Assembly (NCBI GenBank): GCA_949152475.1
Contig: OX424561.1
Span: forward strand, 7,068,001 to 7,132,000
Origin: Terebella lapidaria
Lineage: Eukaryota; Annelida; Polychaeta; Terebellida; Terebellidae
Reading direction: 5' to 3'
DNA: 64,000 nucleotides
The position numbers were made by a program, and so were the translations under genes. The notes beneath the pieces are model-generated. The model was given only the letters and a program-made list of their open reading frames with translations, had not been told where the DNA came from and ran no database searches. This document shows, piece after piece, positions 10,862-22,126 of the stretch (position 1 is the first letter of the stretch; the number at the start of each line of letters is the position of its first letter).

Positions 10862-12052
10862 ACCGGATCTGGATGCAGCCGAGACCAGTACACTGGAAGA
10901 TCCAACTTCCCCTCTTCCGATGCCTCAAGGTTCGGATCGTCCATCATCTGAGAGTGAAGGGACTACTTCTGGAACCGATGATGTTGAAGATCCTGCACCA
11001 ATACCACGACCAAAACGGAATCGTCGACCACCACAGTGGTACATATCAGGCGATTTTGTTACCTGATCTAAACAATTCTATGGTGTATATATTCTTGTTC
11101 TGTCAAATAAACTCGTTTACACACTTGAGTTGAGTGACTTTTATATTGTGTGGTATGTATGTGGTAGTTCAGATTTAAATGTCAAGGGACGACATTTTCC
11201 CAACCCAGGGGTAAATGTAACAGGTACGTATTTTACGTTAGTGATAGTTTGGCAGTTAGCATTTCACTTTTGTGACTGAGTCCGTTAGTGGCGGGAATTT
11301 TCTCTTCGGCGTCAGTTGCTTAGAGACAGTCAAACCGTCCACACTGACTGTGTGCATTTATTGTTTATTTTCCTGTCTCTGCAGGTGAGTTTCCTTTTGT
11401 GACATTAATATTTGTCTTTGATCATGTCCCTTATCATCTCCCGTGATTTCGGAGTATTCGTATAGATGATTTCATTTGGCTAGAATCTGTAACTGTGACG
11501 GGATGCTGATTTGCACCTTTTATCGCTCATGTAAACATTGTAATTTGTCGTTGTACTTCAGTGCTATTGAGCATTCGTCACAGTTGCCGATGTCATACTT
11601 GGTTAGTGTATGTAGTATATTGTAGTTTTAGTCATTCATAACTTTGTAGTATTCACCAGTATTATGTAATCACTTCGTTTACCAGTTAGTATATTTCTGG
11701 TCAATCTGTATTCTGGTAGTTTGGTAACTATGGTAACTATTTTATCATCAGGTATTATGCTATTATCACTACTGATATCTGGTTTCACGTAAATTATGTA
11801 ATGTTATTGATTAGTGAGTTGCTTAGAGACAGTCAAACCGTCCACACTGACTGTGTGCATTTATTGTTTATTTTCCTGTCTCTGCAGGTTGCTCACTACT
11901 GGCCTAGCATCTACGGCTGATGCCACAGAATGTATTTTATTGAATAAGCCGTTACAACCTATCTATCTTCTGTGTGGAGCACAAGGGGCGGACCATAACT
12001 GAATACAGGGGGTCAGGGTACAACACAACACCCAAGACAAACATCCGTTACA
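10862..12052 (+). mobile_element. Ty3/gypsy fossil, coding end and LTR (right part)
   Basis: Positions 10862-11064 translate to an acidic serine-rich tail ending in a basic RPKRNRRPPQWY block, typical of the end of a gypsy polyprotein. The likely LTR is 11216-12052 (837 bp), bounded by TGTAAC and GTTACA. It is preceded by a purine-rich stretch (11208-11215) that could be a remnant of the polypurine tract. This is the continuation of the fossil at 500-1042, separated from it by the nested DNA transposons. The element is old and broken; only this one LTR lies in the window. Confidence 0.7.
11314..11889 (+). repeat. 73-bp direct repeat inside the LTR, spaced 503 bp
   Basis: Positions 11314-11386 and 11817-11889 are identical over 73 bp, from AGTTGCTTAGAGACAG to CCTGTCTCTGCAGGT. 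Confidence 0.9.
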
Positions 12053-14439
12053 CTATTGACCAAAAACAACTTTACGAATATATTGAAAGTTGGGTCAAAT
12101 AGAAAACGGTGCTGAATTTTATGAACACCTCGCTATTTTTTTGATGGGCGTACTCCATCAGGGACTCGGATTTTTTATGGGCGTACTCCTCAGTGTTCAT
12201 ACGAACTATAGGGTACCAATTGGTTTCACATCGGTATATTCGTCCGGCATGGACATCGTAGGCCTATATATTATGGGAACGGAATTTAATTGAAAACAGT
12301 GCAAGAAATGATCGCGCTATTGACTTCTGTCAACCGGGGAGATCTGGTGCTTTGCACCAGATATGATTCTTGTAATTCTTATATACATACAAGACATACA
12401 GCACGCGAACTCAAGGTTTGTATTCAGCCCAAGTGCTGTGTTATTTTACAGATAGAATCCTGCAATCAGTGCTGATTGTTGGAAAACATGACATCGTACA
12501 ATATGATCTTGCAGGATTCACGACACGCTCGCAACACTGGCTAGCGACACAGAATGATCACTGGGCGAAAGTTGGGCGTATCGTGCATCTCCACGAAAAG
12601 AAAAATTGAGTCCTTTTATAAGTTTTCATAGTCAAATCTCAAAATAAATAAGGTGAACAATCAAAACCAGCTTTTCTTCTAGCACGTGGCACTCTTCGCC
12701 CCGACAGTATGGTCTGAAGATAACAGCGTCATTCATAATATTGCTGATTTCATAATTACTATCATAAACCTCAATTTTGTATCGATGATTTGAAGTCATC
12801 ATGCACATTGGGCCTAGATTGTGTAGAGATAAAAATGTTGATGCTCACATTTTCACGTCAATCAATAAAATATTAATTAGTGAAACGACCATGGACAATA
12901 TTACACCCACGCGTCAGTCGCTAATGAATAAATCAAAGCGAATCAAAACATGACATACACACATGTGAAATGATTCACAAAACAATGACCTTTCACCACT
13001 CTCGTCTAACGAACTTTGCCCATTCATTATCCGAAGATTAATGTATTTGACATTCAAACCCTGATACCAGACATCATGTTGATACCAGACTTGCAAGACG
13101 TACCGAGTAAATAAGTCTACCAATACTTGGTCCAATATATTCATTCTGAACATACATTTAAATATTCGTTTTTCGTGGGTTTCTGTAAGTGAAACAAATG
13201 CCCTCAAATACATATTATTTAACCCTAATACAGCACCTCACCTGCAAATATACTTCGTTCAGTATTTTACCATTGCGTAATGATTCATAATATACTCTAA
13301 TGACGTATACAATTCCGCTACTGACGACGTATAATCGGCGTGATGTTTGGATTATCAATACACCGATGTATTGGTGGAATGATATAGTTTCTGAATACCA
13401 TGGCAGAACCAAAATAATCCAAAATGCATTGCCATAATTCGTCGCATAAAAAAGCACATGACGTCACAACACGTCAGAACAAATTTGGAATGAATCATCA
13501 ACGTTTATGCTCAAAGAGTATGCTTTTGCGAACGGAACGACTCAGGAACAGCCATGCTATAGCAAGTTGCAAGTACCTTTATCAAATTATATCATAATAA
13601 ACTTTTACATATCATAGGGACTTACTATGGGAAGTTTCATGCATCTACATGGAGCAAATTCTCCACAAATTTCAGATTTAAATTGTGGAGTAGGCCAAAA
13701 CTGGCAGGGCCATTCTCCAGTCGTGTTGCCCCTCCAATGTATCGACCTATTACCGTTAGAATACAACAAGATTGCATCACTATGATATCCTGAACAACGT
13801 TTATTGCTAATGCCAGCAATATTTAATCATTCCCATGCTGTCTCACTGAATCACTAATATATTTCATATTATGATGTAAGATTACGATATACATATTCAT
13901 GTCTTTGGTTCACCAAGTGCCATTTGAAAAGACAACGCACCAAATAATGGAGGGTTTGGCATGATATTCCTGCTGAGAGGGCAGTAGTTGTCAACATCTA
14001 CTCATGTGATGGATTTACTGGCGGGATATATATTTTTTTTTCTGTAATACAACAATGACACTTTGATAGTACCACCATTGCGTGGGTATATGATTAAAAT
14101 GGGATCAGCGTACGCTCAGCGAACTACACCCAAGTCGGTAATGTATGTTCACTAGTATCCCTCTAAAATTAGGACAGAATGAAATGATAATGTCAAACCT
14201 TTACTTCTCACTTCAACACGCGATTTATGGATATTATTCCATGAAAATGGTGTATCAAACTAGTTCGAAGTGTTGACAATGTACCGGATTCATAATTGGT
14301 GGACTGTATCTGTTTTGATACGCGTATTTGGATGTTTGTCATAGGCAAACGAGTAGAAGTCATAATAGACACCTAACAAAGATTCATACTCGATCATTTA
14401 CTCAAGTCGCAATAGCTTTAGGGATTCGATTAATTTTAG
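12053..14439. other. No gene seen
   Basis: AT-rich with scattered short open frames (the longest is 99 codons) that have no recognisable domain or codon pattern. No repeat structure was noticed. Confidence 0.5.
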
Positions 14440-14868
14440 TTTCCAGTGTTTAGTGTTCATGCGCAGATGCGTGGCGCTTGCGCCCTAGGTAGCGGGCGTC
14501 AAACGTTGCATCAAACTGATAAACTGTTCCTCCATGTCCCACTTTATAAACCTTCCATTAATAAATCAAAGGTTCAATTTCAAAACAGTTTGAGTTATGA
14601 CGGCCCCTCACTTTGGAATTCCCTACCAAATGATATTCGTTCTGCTCCAACCCTGTCTAGTTTCAGGCATCAGCTTAAGACGCATCTATTTCAGGATGCC
14701 TATCCCCCTTAACCTTCTCAACACAGCCGGTTGTCATCTCGATCACGAACTATTTCTGACCACGTTTTATGATATTGGTTATTAATCAGGACTGTTGCGC
14801 CTTAGAATTCGTTATACGAAATTAAGCGCTATAAAAGTTTGATATATTATTATTATTATTATCAAAGC
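14440..14868 (+). mobile_element. 5'-truncated non-LTR retrotransposon (CR1/L2-like) tail
   Basis: An 88-codon frame ending at 14712 carries the typical last residues of CR1/L2-group reverse transcriptase proteins: PSLWNSLPNDIRSAPTLSSF, then LKTHLFQDAY. The 3' end has a short untranslated region with AGCGCTATAAAAG and a (TTA)n tail at about 14848-14866, as expected for these LINEs. Only the last ~0.4 kb was inserted or kept, so it is a dead-on-arrival copy. The clade call is by motif only. Confidence 0.75.
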
Positions 14869-16080
14869 CTTTTCATTCCACTGGATGAATGAGTACATCA
14901 ATGCTGCTCCATTATTACAATTCAATGATGTTGCGTGGCAATAATTCTAGCCAACATTTCGCGCGAGTAAATCAGCTCATGAAAACGATCCTGAAAGTTA
15001 TGGTGATTGGCAGATCGTCGCAAACCATCAAGCAGCCATAATGATAATGGGGTAATGCTATTATCATGCATTAGTAACAGTCATGGGATCTGTGACAACA
15101 GTCGGAAGCTGTCCGTTTTGCTGTCAGATTCTGGTCTGACGAAACACACGAGTCTATGTCGTTGATGACTCGATAGAGACGTTGGACTGCAAGATTTTTC
15201 TGACATGTGTGTGAATGAATATCTAGTAGAGAAATAAAATGCATTCGTTTCCGTCCACTTGCAATAACTTCGCTCTGCGCTAAGCAATTTTTCTTAGAGT
15301 TAGTCAAATCCAATATCCAGCCTTATTCTTCCTTAGAATATACTATATTTATCTCCTCGATATGCCTTCTTTAGTACAAAATCAAAACAACAATTTGTCT
15401 TCATCAATTCAGGGTAACAGTTCAGTAACAATATACTTCCTTTTCTGAAAATTATTGAATTTATGGAACAGAAACAAACAACAATTTCCATTAATCACAA
15501 ACATCTCGGATTTGTTGAGGTTTCAAGGTTCTAGCTATTCATTTCTTGCAGGAACATGAATAGACAGCGCGCTAACGAACCGGGTACTTTATGTTGCATG
15601 TCAGGTTAAGTCCCAGGCCACGAGCGATGGTGCGGATTATATCATCAAGTTTCTGAGATAAGAGTCAGTGACCTTGTTGTTGAACCGGCATATTCATGTT
15701 ATAAATCGAATTATTTCATAGCAATTTGTGGTCTGAACGGTCTGAATCTGAGGTCTGGATGAGGTAATGTCAAAGATACGTTTAGCTGGTTCCGCAACTT
15801 CTATTAGAGATAGAAACTAGATTTTTTGAAGAAGTACTTGGAAAGTTTTGTCGTATAACAAAGAACTTTATATGGTTGTTCTTCTAAAGCTTTTGATTTT
15901 GTCCTAGGCCCAAAATAACTGGTTCATTTCTAAAAAGAATCATAGGCACCTGAATATGCACAAAGGTAGTGTATCGGCATCTAAACGTGTGGAGATCGTT
16001 ACCGTGGTTGCACAAATGCCTGCCTATTTGTCGACTATTGCAATATGTTCCAATTGCAATGTGGGTAGCATATATATTAA
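14869..16080. other. No gene seen
   Basis: Unremarkable AT-rich sequence. The open frames near 15071-15313 show no known motif. Confidence 0.4.
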
Positions 16081-17157
16081 AGGGTATATATCACGAAAAT
16101 TGGATATTGGTTTTTGTTGTGTATGTGAAAGCACTATTTGAACTGAACAAAATGGTCTTTACAGCATATTGATATCATGATTCCTTCCAAAGTTATGACA
16201 CTTTAAACATGTACATATTTACAGAATCTGACAACAGAGTCTGACAGCTAATTAATATGCAAATGAGATGTATGACGTCATTGACAGACTGCTTTTTAAT
16301 TAGGCATTTTTAAATGGAATAATGAGAACGTTTGTATCCATATTTGTTCACCAAAACCCATTTTTTATGCCTTTTAGTTAGAATAATCAGTGATTTCAAG
16401 AAATTCGCGGTTGCCATGGCTACCAATGGTCTGGCTGGGCCCTTAAAACCATGGTTGCTAAGGTCAATATCTAATTAAAAACAAGATATACATGTATGAA
16501 ACCACTTCAGACAATAGAGTAATGACAATATATTGAGGAATATATCATCAAAATGTCTGAACACAACCCTTAGCAACCAATACAGGCTTGAGAAACCAGT
16601 AGTAATGGTACCATTCATTTGTAATGGCTCTAAACATTGGTGATTTCTCAGGGCTGTATCGTTTGCTAAGGGGTGTTTTTGAAGTATTTGTTGATCAATT
16701 CCACAAAATATAGTCACTACCCTGTTATCTAAATTGGTTTGATACTTTCATATCATGTTTTAACTTGAATACCAACCTTAGCAACCTGGTTGCTAAGGGC
16801 CAAATCAGCCCATTGGTTGCCATGACAACAAAACTTTTTATACACTCACTGACTATTCCTACTGAACGTTATATCTGATGAGTTTCGGTGACCAAATATG
16901 AGCTTAAATGCCTAATTGTGACATGTTAAATCGCCTAATTAAAAAGCAAGCTGTCAATGACGTCACACATCTTATTTGCATATTAATTAGCTGACAGATT
17001 TTTCAAGACTATCTGGAGAAATTTGCCGGATTTTCACTATTAAAATAGCGATAACTTTTTAACAAATCGAGATATCAACATTCTGTAAAGACTGTTCTAC
17101 TCAGCTCAACGAGTGGCTTCAAATAAGCTGATGTCATATTTTCGTGATATATACCCT
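16081..17157. mobile_element. TTAA-flanked inverted-repeat element, 1.08 kb, non-autonomous
   Basis: AGGGTATATATCACGAAAAT at the left end is matched by its complement at the right end, and TTAA flanks both ends (16077-16080 and 17158-17161). The arms run about 290 bp (to about 16370, and from about 16870) with moderate divergence. They include a shared ATTAATTAGCTGACAG-type stretch and TGACGTCA. The centre has repeated GGTTGCTAAGG/CCATGG motifs and no transposase frame. TTAA targets are used by piggyBac and Kolobok elements; AGGG ends favour Kolobok, but this is inference. Confidence 0.85.
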
Positions 17158-18082
17158 TTAATCAAAGTCCTTCATAAAATATAAACAATCTCGTTTTTCT
17201 AAATATAATTAGGAATAGGCTATGCAGCTTGGAAAACAAATAATTAGAGTTATTATCAATGAATTTTTATAGGCAGTCATGTGCACAACCATGGTAAGAA
17301 TGACAGCCTTTGCCCATTACCATACATTGTGCAGACATTGAGTACGAACATGTGCCCCTTCCCTAATAATCAGTATCAATCAAAATCGTTCACAGAGCGT
17401 GGAGAGCATCGGTGTTTTTTTTTTTATAAAACACAATTAGCAATGGGCTATGCAGCATGAAAACCGTGATGGTCGTAGAAAAAAATGAATCATATTCCTA
17501 CCTTTTACCTGGCATATACTATGATTTTTCCAACTCGTTTACATCTGTGTTTGACGATGTGTAATATTTATATACTGAGTGCGAGGTGCCCAGCAACCAC
17601 GTTGCTATGGGCCATATGTCAAGTATGATTGGCATGGCGATCAGACACATCTTATAGGTGTGGTTTATTTTCTATTATCATGTTTATATTCGCATTATTT
17701 AGGAATACTAGATGCACAGATCATTCAGAAAAGGGCACTAGAATACTCATTATAATAGCTTCAAGTACAAATATTTAAAATCTTGACACAAAATTGGAAA
17801 TTTCCTTTTCAACACTTTTCATTTTGCATTTCTGACTCGAGTTGAGACTTCAAATGAAGAAATATACAACTATGGGGAATGATGAGGTTTGGTTCAGCCA
17901 ATAGGTGCAGTTCTTGGCAAAGACCAAGTCTCGACATCAAATTTAGTAGGCCTGATTGTTGATCGATAACTGAATTTACATGTGAGGCCAAAAGTGAACG
18001 CAGATTGACAGGAGCATGTGTTCCATGGATGCAGCCATAAAACATTGTAGAATTGCCTTGTTTCTTAGTAGGCAGGTGTACG
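17158..18082. other. No gene seen
   Basis: AT-rich, including a poly(T) run near 17417. The minus-strand frame at 17809-18087 is not supported by any motif. Confidence 0.4.
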
Positions 18083-18305
18083 GCCACTGTGTTGCAAGGA
18101 CACTCAAACGGAAAGCATGTGCTGTCTGGAGTTCGAGGAAATTGTGGAGTTCCTGAAGCCCATCGAGGAACAGAAGTCTGAGGTGAAGTGCATCACCGAG
18201 CATCCTGGATTTGAGGATATTTGCCTTCACCCCTGGGTTTTGTACACCGCTTGACACCACTACAATATCCGGCGGAATCCAAAGATTCCGGAGTCCGAGA
18301 ACAAG
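18083..18305 (+). pseudogene. P2X7-like intracellular-domain fragment
   Basis: The plus-strand frame reads CCKDTQTESMCCLEFEEIV, then CITEHPGFEDICLHPWVLYT. This matches the cysteine/histidine pattern of the domain found at the cytoplasmic end of P2X7 receptors and in many small invertebrate proteins (E-x2-CC-x-E, CIT-x-HPGF-x2-VCL-x2-WVL-x-TA). A TGA at 18252-18254 stands where the family has an aromatic residue; the frame then continues HHYNIRRNPKIPESENK to a TAA at 18306. Further homology (FCHTSIEKG) can be guessed to about 18350. The zinc-site cysteines expected upstream are missing in this frame. It is likely a decayed exon or a fragment carried by a transposon. Confidence 0.55.
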
Positions 18306-19079
18306 TAAAGACACACGTATCAATAAGTTTTTGCCACACTTCAATCGAAAAAGGTAAACTTGCTAACTAGTGAGTTTATGGTAATGAAATACTAATATCC
18401 AGCTTAGGCTATTTCATGCAAACACTTCAAGGTTCAACAGTACATTGTATAGTTTGCAATTGGTACTAAGAGGTGACAAGAGTGGAATGAGAATGTGTTA
18501 GGGAACATTTGACAGCTTTCATTTAGCTTCATTTAGAAAGCTAGTACATACCACAAACATATATTCCTCACTTTGAAAGTGAAGTTTTGTCTACATTTTG
18601 CCGCAATCAGAAGAAATATTCAAAACTATGAAAGAAGATGAAAAGTCGTGTTTGTGGACATAACTTTGCCCTAATCAAAAATCTACTTTCATCAACTAAT
18701 CAAATAATGACATATACATTTATCACATGAAAGACAATAATTATTTTCACATTTTGACAATAAAATCACAGTCATGCATCAATATTTCAATGACTTGTGT
18801 GATTTTTAAATTTTATCTAATTTAAGGGTTGAGCACTTTTATTGTCAGACCCTGGTTTATAAGAGTTAGCCCATTATCACCGTTCCTAAATGTTCTGCTC
18901 ATCACACAGCAGAACATATATATAGGGATAGGACCTGTCAAAAGAAGTATTGTTCATCGATTGTTCCATACCTCTTTGCACAACAATATCTGCTTTTAAA
19001 GTATAGATAAATCAAATGTAATTATTTTTCAATCATGTCGTTGGTCACTAAACCCTGAGGCTGGGCGGTAAGGCGAACC
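18306..19079. other. No gene seen
   Basis: AT-rich with no recognisable motif beyond the weak tail of the P2X7-like fragment. Confidence 0.4.
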
Positions 19080-19770
19080 TGGTCCTCACGGTGTTGAGGA
19101 AGGAGCAGGGCCGGGGGGGGGGGGGGGTACTGCCTCTTGCAAAATGCACTTGAATGATGTGGCTGGCCAATGGGGAGATTGATGAGGTGTTGGACAAGGT
19201 TCGTGTCCGTTCAGGGATATTTTATTCAGGGAGAAAAAAAAACGGGGCAAGGCTAACCCCAGCCCAACTCCACCATCACAGCTTTGGTATACTTTCTTGA
19301 TCTTCCCCAGAGTGTGCTTGAGGCAGAACCGTAGAGATCCCGAGGCCAAACCCACACCCTCTGGGTCGCAGGTGATCCAGCCATCAAGCCAATCCAGCCA
19401 GCAGCCGAGGAAGTTGGCAAAGAAAGAGAAGAATAATAAGGCCAAGACGGAGATGAAGGAAAAGGCTGCCAAGGCTACGGTGGAGGCCCTGAGAGGCTGG
19501 CTCAAGGCAGAAAAGGACAAGGTGGTGGAGAAAAGGGTGAAAATGGCAACTACTTTGTCATGTTTCAGAGTGATTTTGGAGCAAAGCATCACTATTTCTT
19601 TTGGTGATGAAATTAAGGCTACAAAATACGCTTGTTTTTTTCCGAAAATTGGATTTTTCCGCGAAAATATGATTGTAGGGGCAGGCAATCATGATTTTGT
19701 GGGCAAATACGCATATATGTCCTGCAACAAAATGATAAATTCTGTTCAAAATCCAGATATAAACAATTGA
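19080..19770 (+). other. GC-rich coding-like island, unidentified
   Basis: This stretch is clearly richer in G and C than its surroundings, with a poly(G) run at about 19112-19127. A plus-strand frame at 19297-19770 reads SSQSSQQPRKLAKKEKNNK followed by a charged helix with EALRGWLKAEKDKVVEK. Upstream, other frames hold similar coding-like text (VRVRSGIFYSGR), so the original reading frame may be broken. The opposite strand is also open for 200 codons over 19086-19688 but is low-complexity proline-rich at its end. No family recognised; it may be a pseudogene or element fragment. Confidence 0.3.
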
Positions 19771-20071
19771 TTTGAAATCTGTTACTCATAATACAGTTCG
19801 GAATTCCTGACTGATGTGCTTTGATATTGAATCCATCTCTCCTTAAAATGTTGTTTAAATAAACATAAAATAAACAAGATTTTTGACATATAGTCTAAGA
19901 GCCACACTGAATCAGAATGATTGTTTTATCACCAATGAAACGAGTGATACCATAGAGCATCCAATGGTGATGGGTGGTAGCTATTTATTTTTCATTAGTA
20001 CTTCATCGTCATCAACAAAACAGCCTCTGAATTGAAGATCACTCAGTGCGACTGAAATTCATTTTGTGGCC

Positions 20072-20391
20072 CTGAGGATACCTAAACTCAGTGGCCCTTT
20101 GGTTTGTAACTAAGTACTTATATACTTGTCATACTTCTATTCCATATGGTTTGTTTTGAATGTATAAATTAGTTTCATAGGTTGTTGTATTCTAATTTCA
20201 TTAGGTGTACAGTAGAAAAAGCTATATTTCACGAACTGTGTGCCCCTGATGACACCAGTGTGTCTTTGGATAAAGTGATTGGTTGGATTTTATTTGTCGG
20301 GCTTTATATGTATTGCACAATGTTGTATTTTAAGATCGATATTGGCATCGTCAAAATCAAGTTGTATTGCTGGAAATAGATTGATACTTAC
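20072..20391 (+). repeat. Dispersed repeat A, copy 1
   Basis: It runs from GAGGATACC through GGTGTACAGTAGAAA and CCCCTGATGACACCAG to GATTGATACTTAC. This is a ~320-bp family with at least five other copies at 26968, 28577, 38530, 39206 and 43105. No open frame is conserved. Confidence 0.8.
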
Positions 20392-21002
20392 ATTTGTTCA
20401 GCGTGTTTTTTTTCCAAGTCACTTGTCAACTGCAGGTAACATCACGATTCGGTGTTTTATTGATGTGACACCTACTCAATGAATGTACATTACTTGCAAC
20501 ACGCCACCCCCAACATAGTATGGTGAGAAAAGGGTCCAGTTGTGCTCCATCTTGTTATTCAGATTCAATAATTCCTCGAAATTCTCGAGAGGCAATATAT
20601 ATTTTTGACATAAAAAACGTGACATATGCCTATATCTTACCTCCAAAACACATCACGGGCTGTGATCATTGTGGCTCATTATCTCTACTGACAGAGGAGT
20701 TCTCCAAAGAGAGAAAATGGGTTTGACAATGAATTGTTCAAGCCACAAACCCACGTGACCGGAAACGTGACGTCATTCTCGTCTCCTAAGGCTGACTGTT
20801 CAAATCGGGCTTGCCGTGCTGACATAACCTGACCGTGTTTTTTTCGCATTGTGAACACTCGTTTATATGCATGATCTTTTCGATTATCTATTGTGGATTT
20901 CTTTTTTTAGTGGATTTCACGGTTCGGAGTTCATTCGTTCGACGAAGCGCGGGTTCCTGCACTTGCCCTCCTTCCTGTGGGATGCGTCGTTGTGTGCGGT
21001 GT

Positions 21003-21120
21003 GATCCAGTCCACACCGATCAACTGACGTGCTGCTTGTGTGCGAGGCGCAAAGAAGTGCGTGTCCTGTCAGGATCCAGTTCACACCGATCAACTGACGT
21101 GCTGCTTTTGTGAGAGACGC
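21003..21120 (+). repeat. 70-bp spaced direct duplication
   Basis: GATCCAGTYCACACCGATCA and the following ~25 bp occur at 21003 and again at 21073 in a GC-rich patch. Confidence 0.75.
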
Positions 21121-21149
21121 CAGATCTCACTTTGAAAACTGAAATGCTG

Positions 21150-21720
21150 AACAAAACGTGTAAGCCTGGCGAAAATTGCCGTTTTGACTTTCATTCGAGG
21201 TCACTAAAGGAAAAATTGAAGGTCACAACTCAAATCACTATTTGTGGCTTCCCATTTTATTGTGTCCATATTTAAGGTCTATCTTGAAGTATTCTAGGAG
21301 GTTACTCTGCGCAGCTCCCATTATGAAGAGAAAAATGTATGACATGGGTGGAAGGTGGAAATAATTTTCAATAGCAAATTTTTTTTTGCTGGATTTTTTT
21401 TCTCAAAACAGATGACCTGATTTCGAACAAAACTGTACTTTTTGCCGACCCGTCTAAAAATCAATATGGCCGGTACATGCAGATAAGGGTTCATATGGGA
21501 AGTCTTATTCCGCAATTAGAGAAGTCCAAACATCGTTTTCTTTCACCAAAAAGGCCGTTTTGACCTTTAAATGTCATTGAAAGTCAAATTCAAGGTCACC
21601 CCAGTAAACCGCAATATATGATTTCCTATTTGAGTGTGCCGATATGTCATTCTATCTAGGAGTTCCCATTATGGAAGAAATAGTGACTGAAATAATAAGT
21701 CCAAAGAATGGCTCAAAACG
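21150..21720 (+). repeat. Dispersed repeat E, two diverged tandem copies
   Basis: Two units (from about 21150 and about 21530) share CCGTTTTGACYTT, AAGGTCAC, TTCTATCTAGGAG-like text and CTCCCATTATG. A third copy lies at 51715-51975, including GAAGTATTCTAGGA and CAAAACAGATG. No coding potential is seen. Confidence 0.7.
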
Positions 21721-22024
21721 AATGGTGACTTGATTTGGGACAAAAAAACGATCAAAATGTCGTCACACGTAGAGCAGCACTTCAAGGGCGAAAAAACTTA
21801 CACACGTCACAGAGGTACATGAGGGAAAATTTTTAAAATAAAAACATCAAAACTGTCTGAAGAGCCTTTAGGGGAAATGGCCGCCAGTCAGAAAATGCTT
21901 GGACATCAAAGCCTACAGATGCTTTAGAGGCATTTCAGTGCCAAGAACGACTCATTATTCAACAATGAAATATGTAGATATAGGGAGAGGCATGTTTCTA
22001 AAAATATCAACCCAGCAGAGTTTT

Positions 22025-22126
22025 TAGGTTCGTCAAAGTTCATGCCTAATTACCACTCGAACATGTGTATCTAAGCAGGTTTATTAAAGTTCATGCCTAA
22101 TTACTGCTTGTATATGTGTATCTGAG
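22025..22126 (+). repeat. ~50-bp tandem duplication
   Basis: AAAGTTCATGCCTAATTAC and the following GTGTATCT-AGCA are present twice in succession, immediately left of the foldback element. Confidence 0.75.

Noticed and set aside
10607-10928. Overlapping minus frames of 74 and 94 codons
   Set aside because: They are translations of the 25-bp ACGTTG tandem repeat.
17809-18344. Minus-strand frames of 92 and 122 codons
   Set aside because: They are shadows opposite the P2X7-like fragment, which has the recognisable motif.
19086-19688. 200-codon minus-strand frame
   Set aside because: Its end is low-complexity proline and serine from a poly(G) run, and the opposite strand is more protein-like; no domain recognised.
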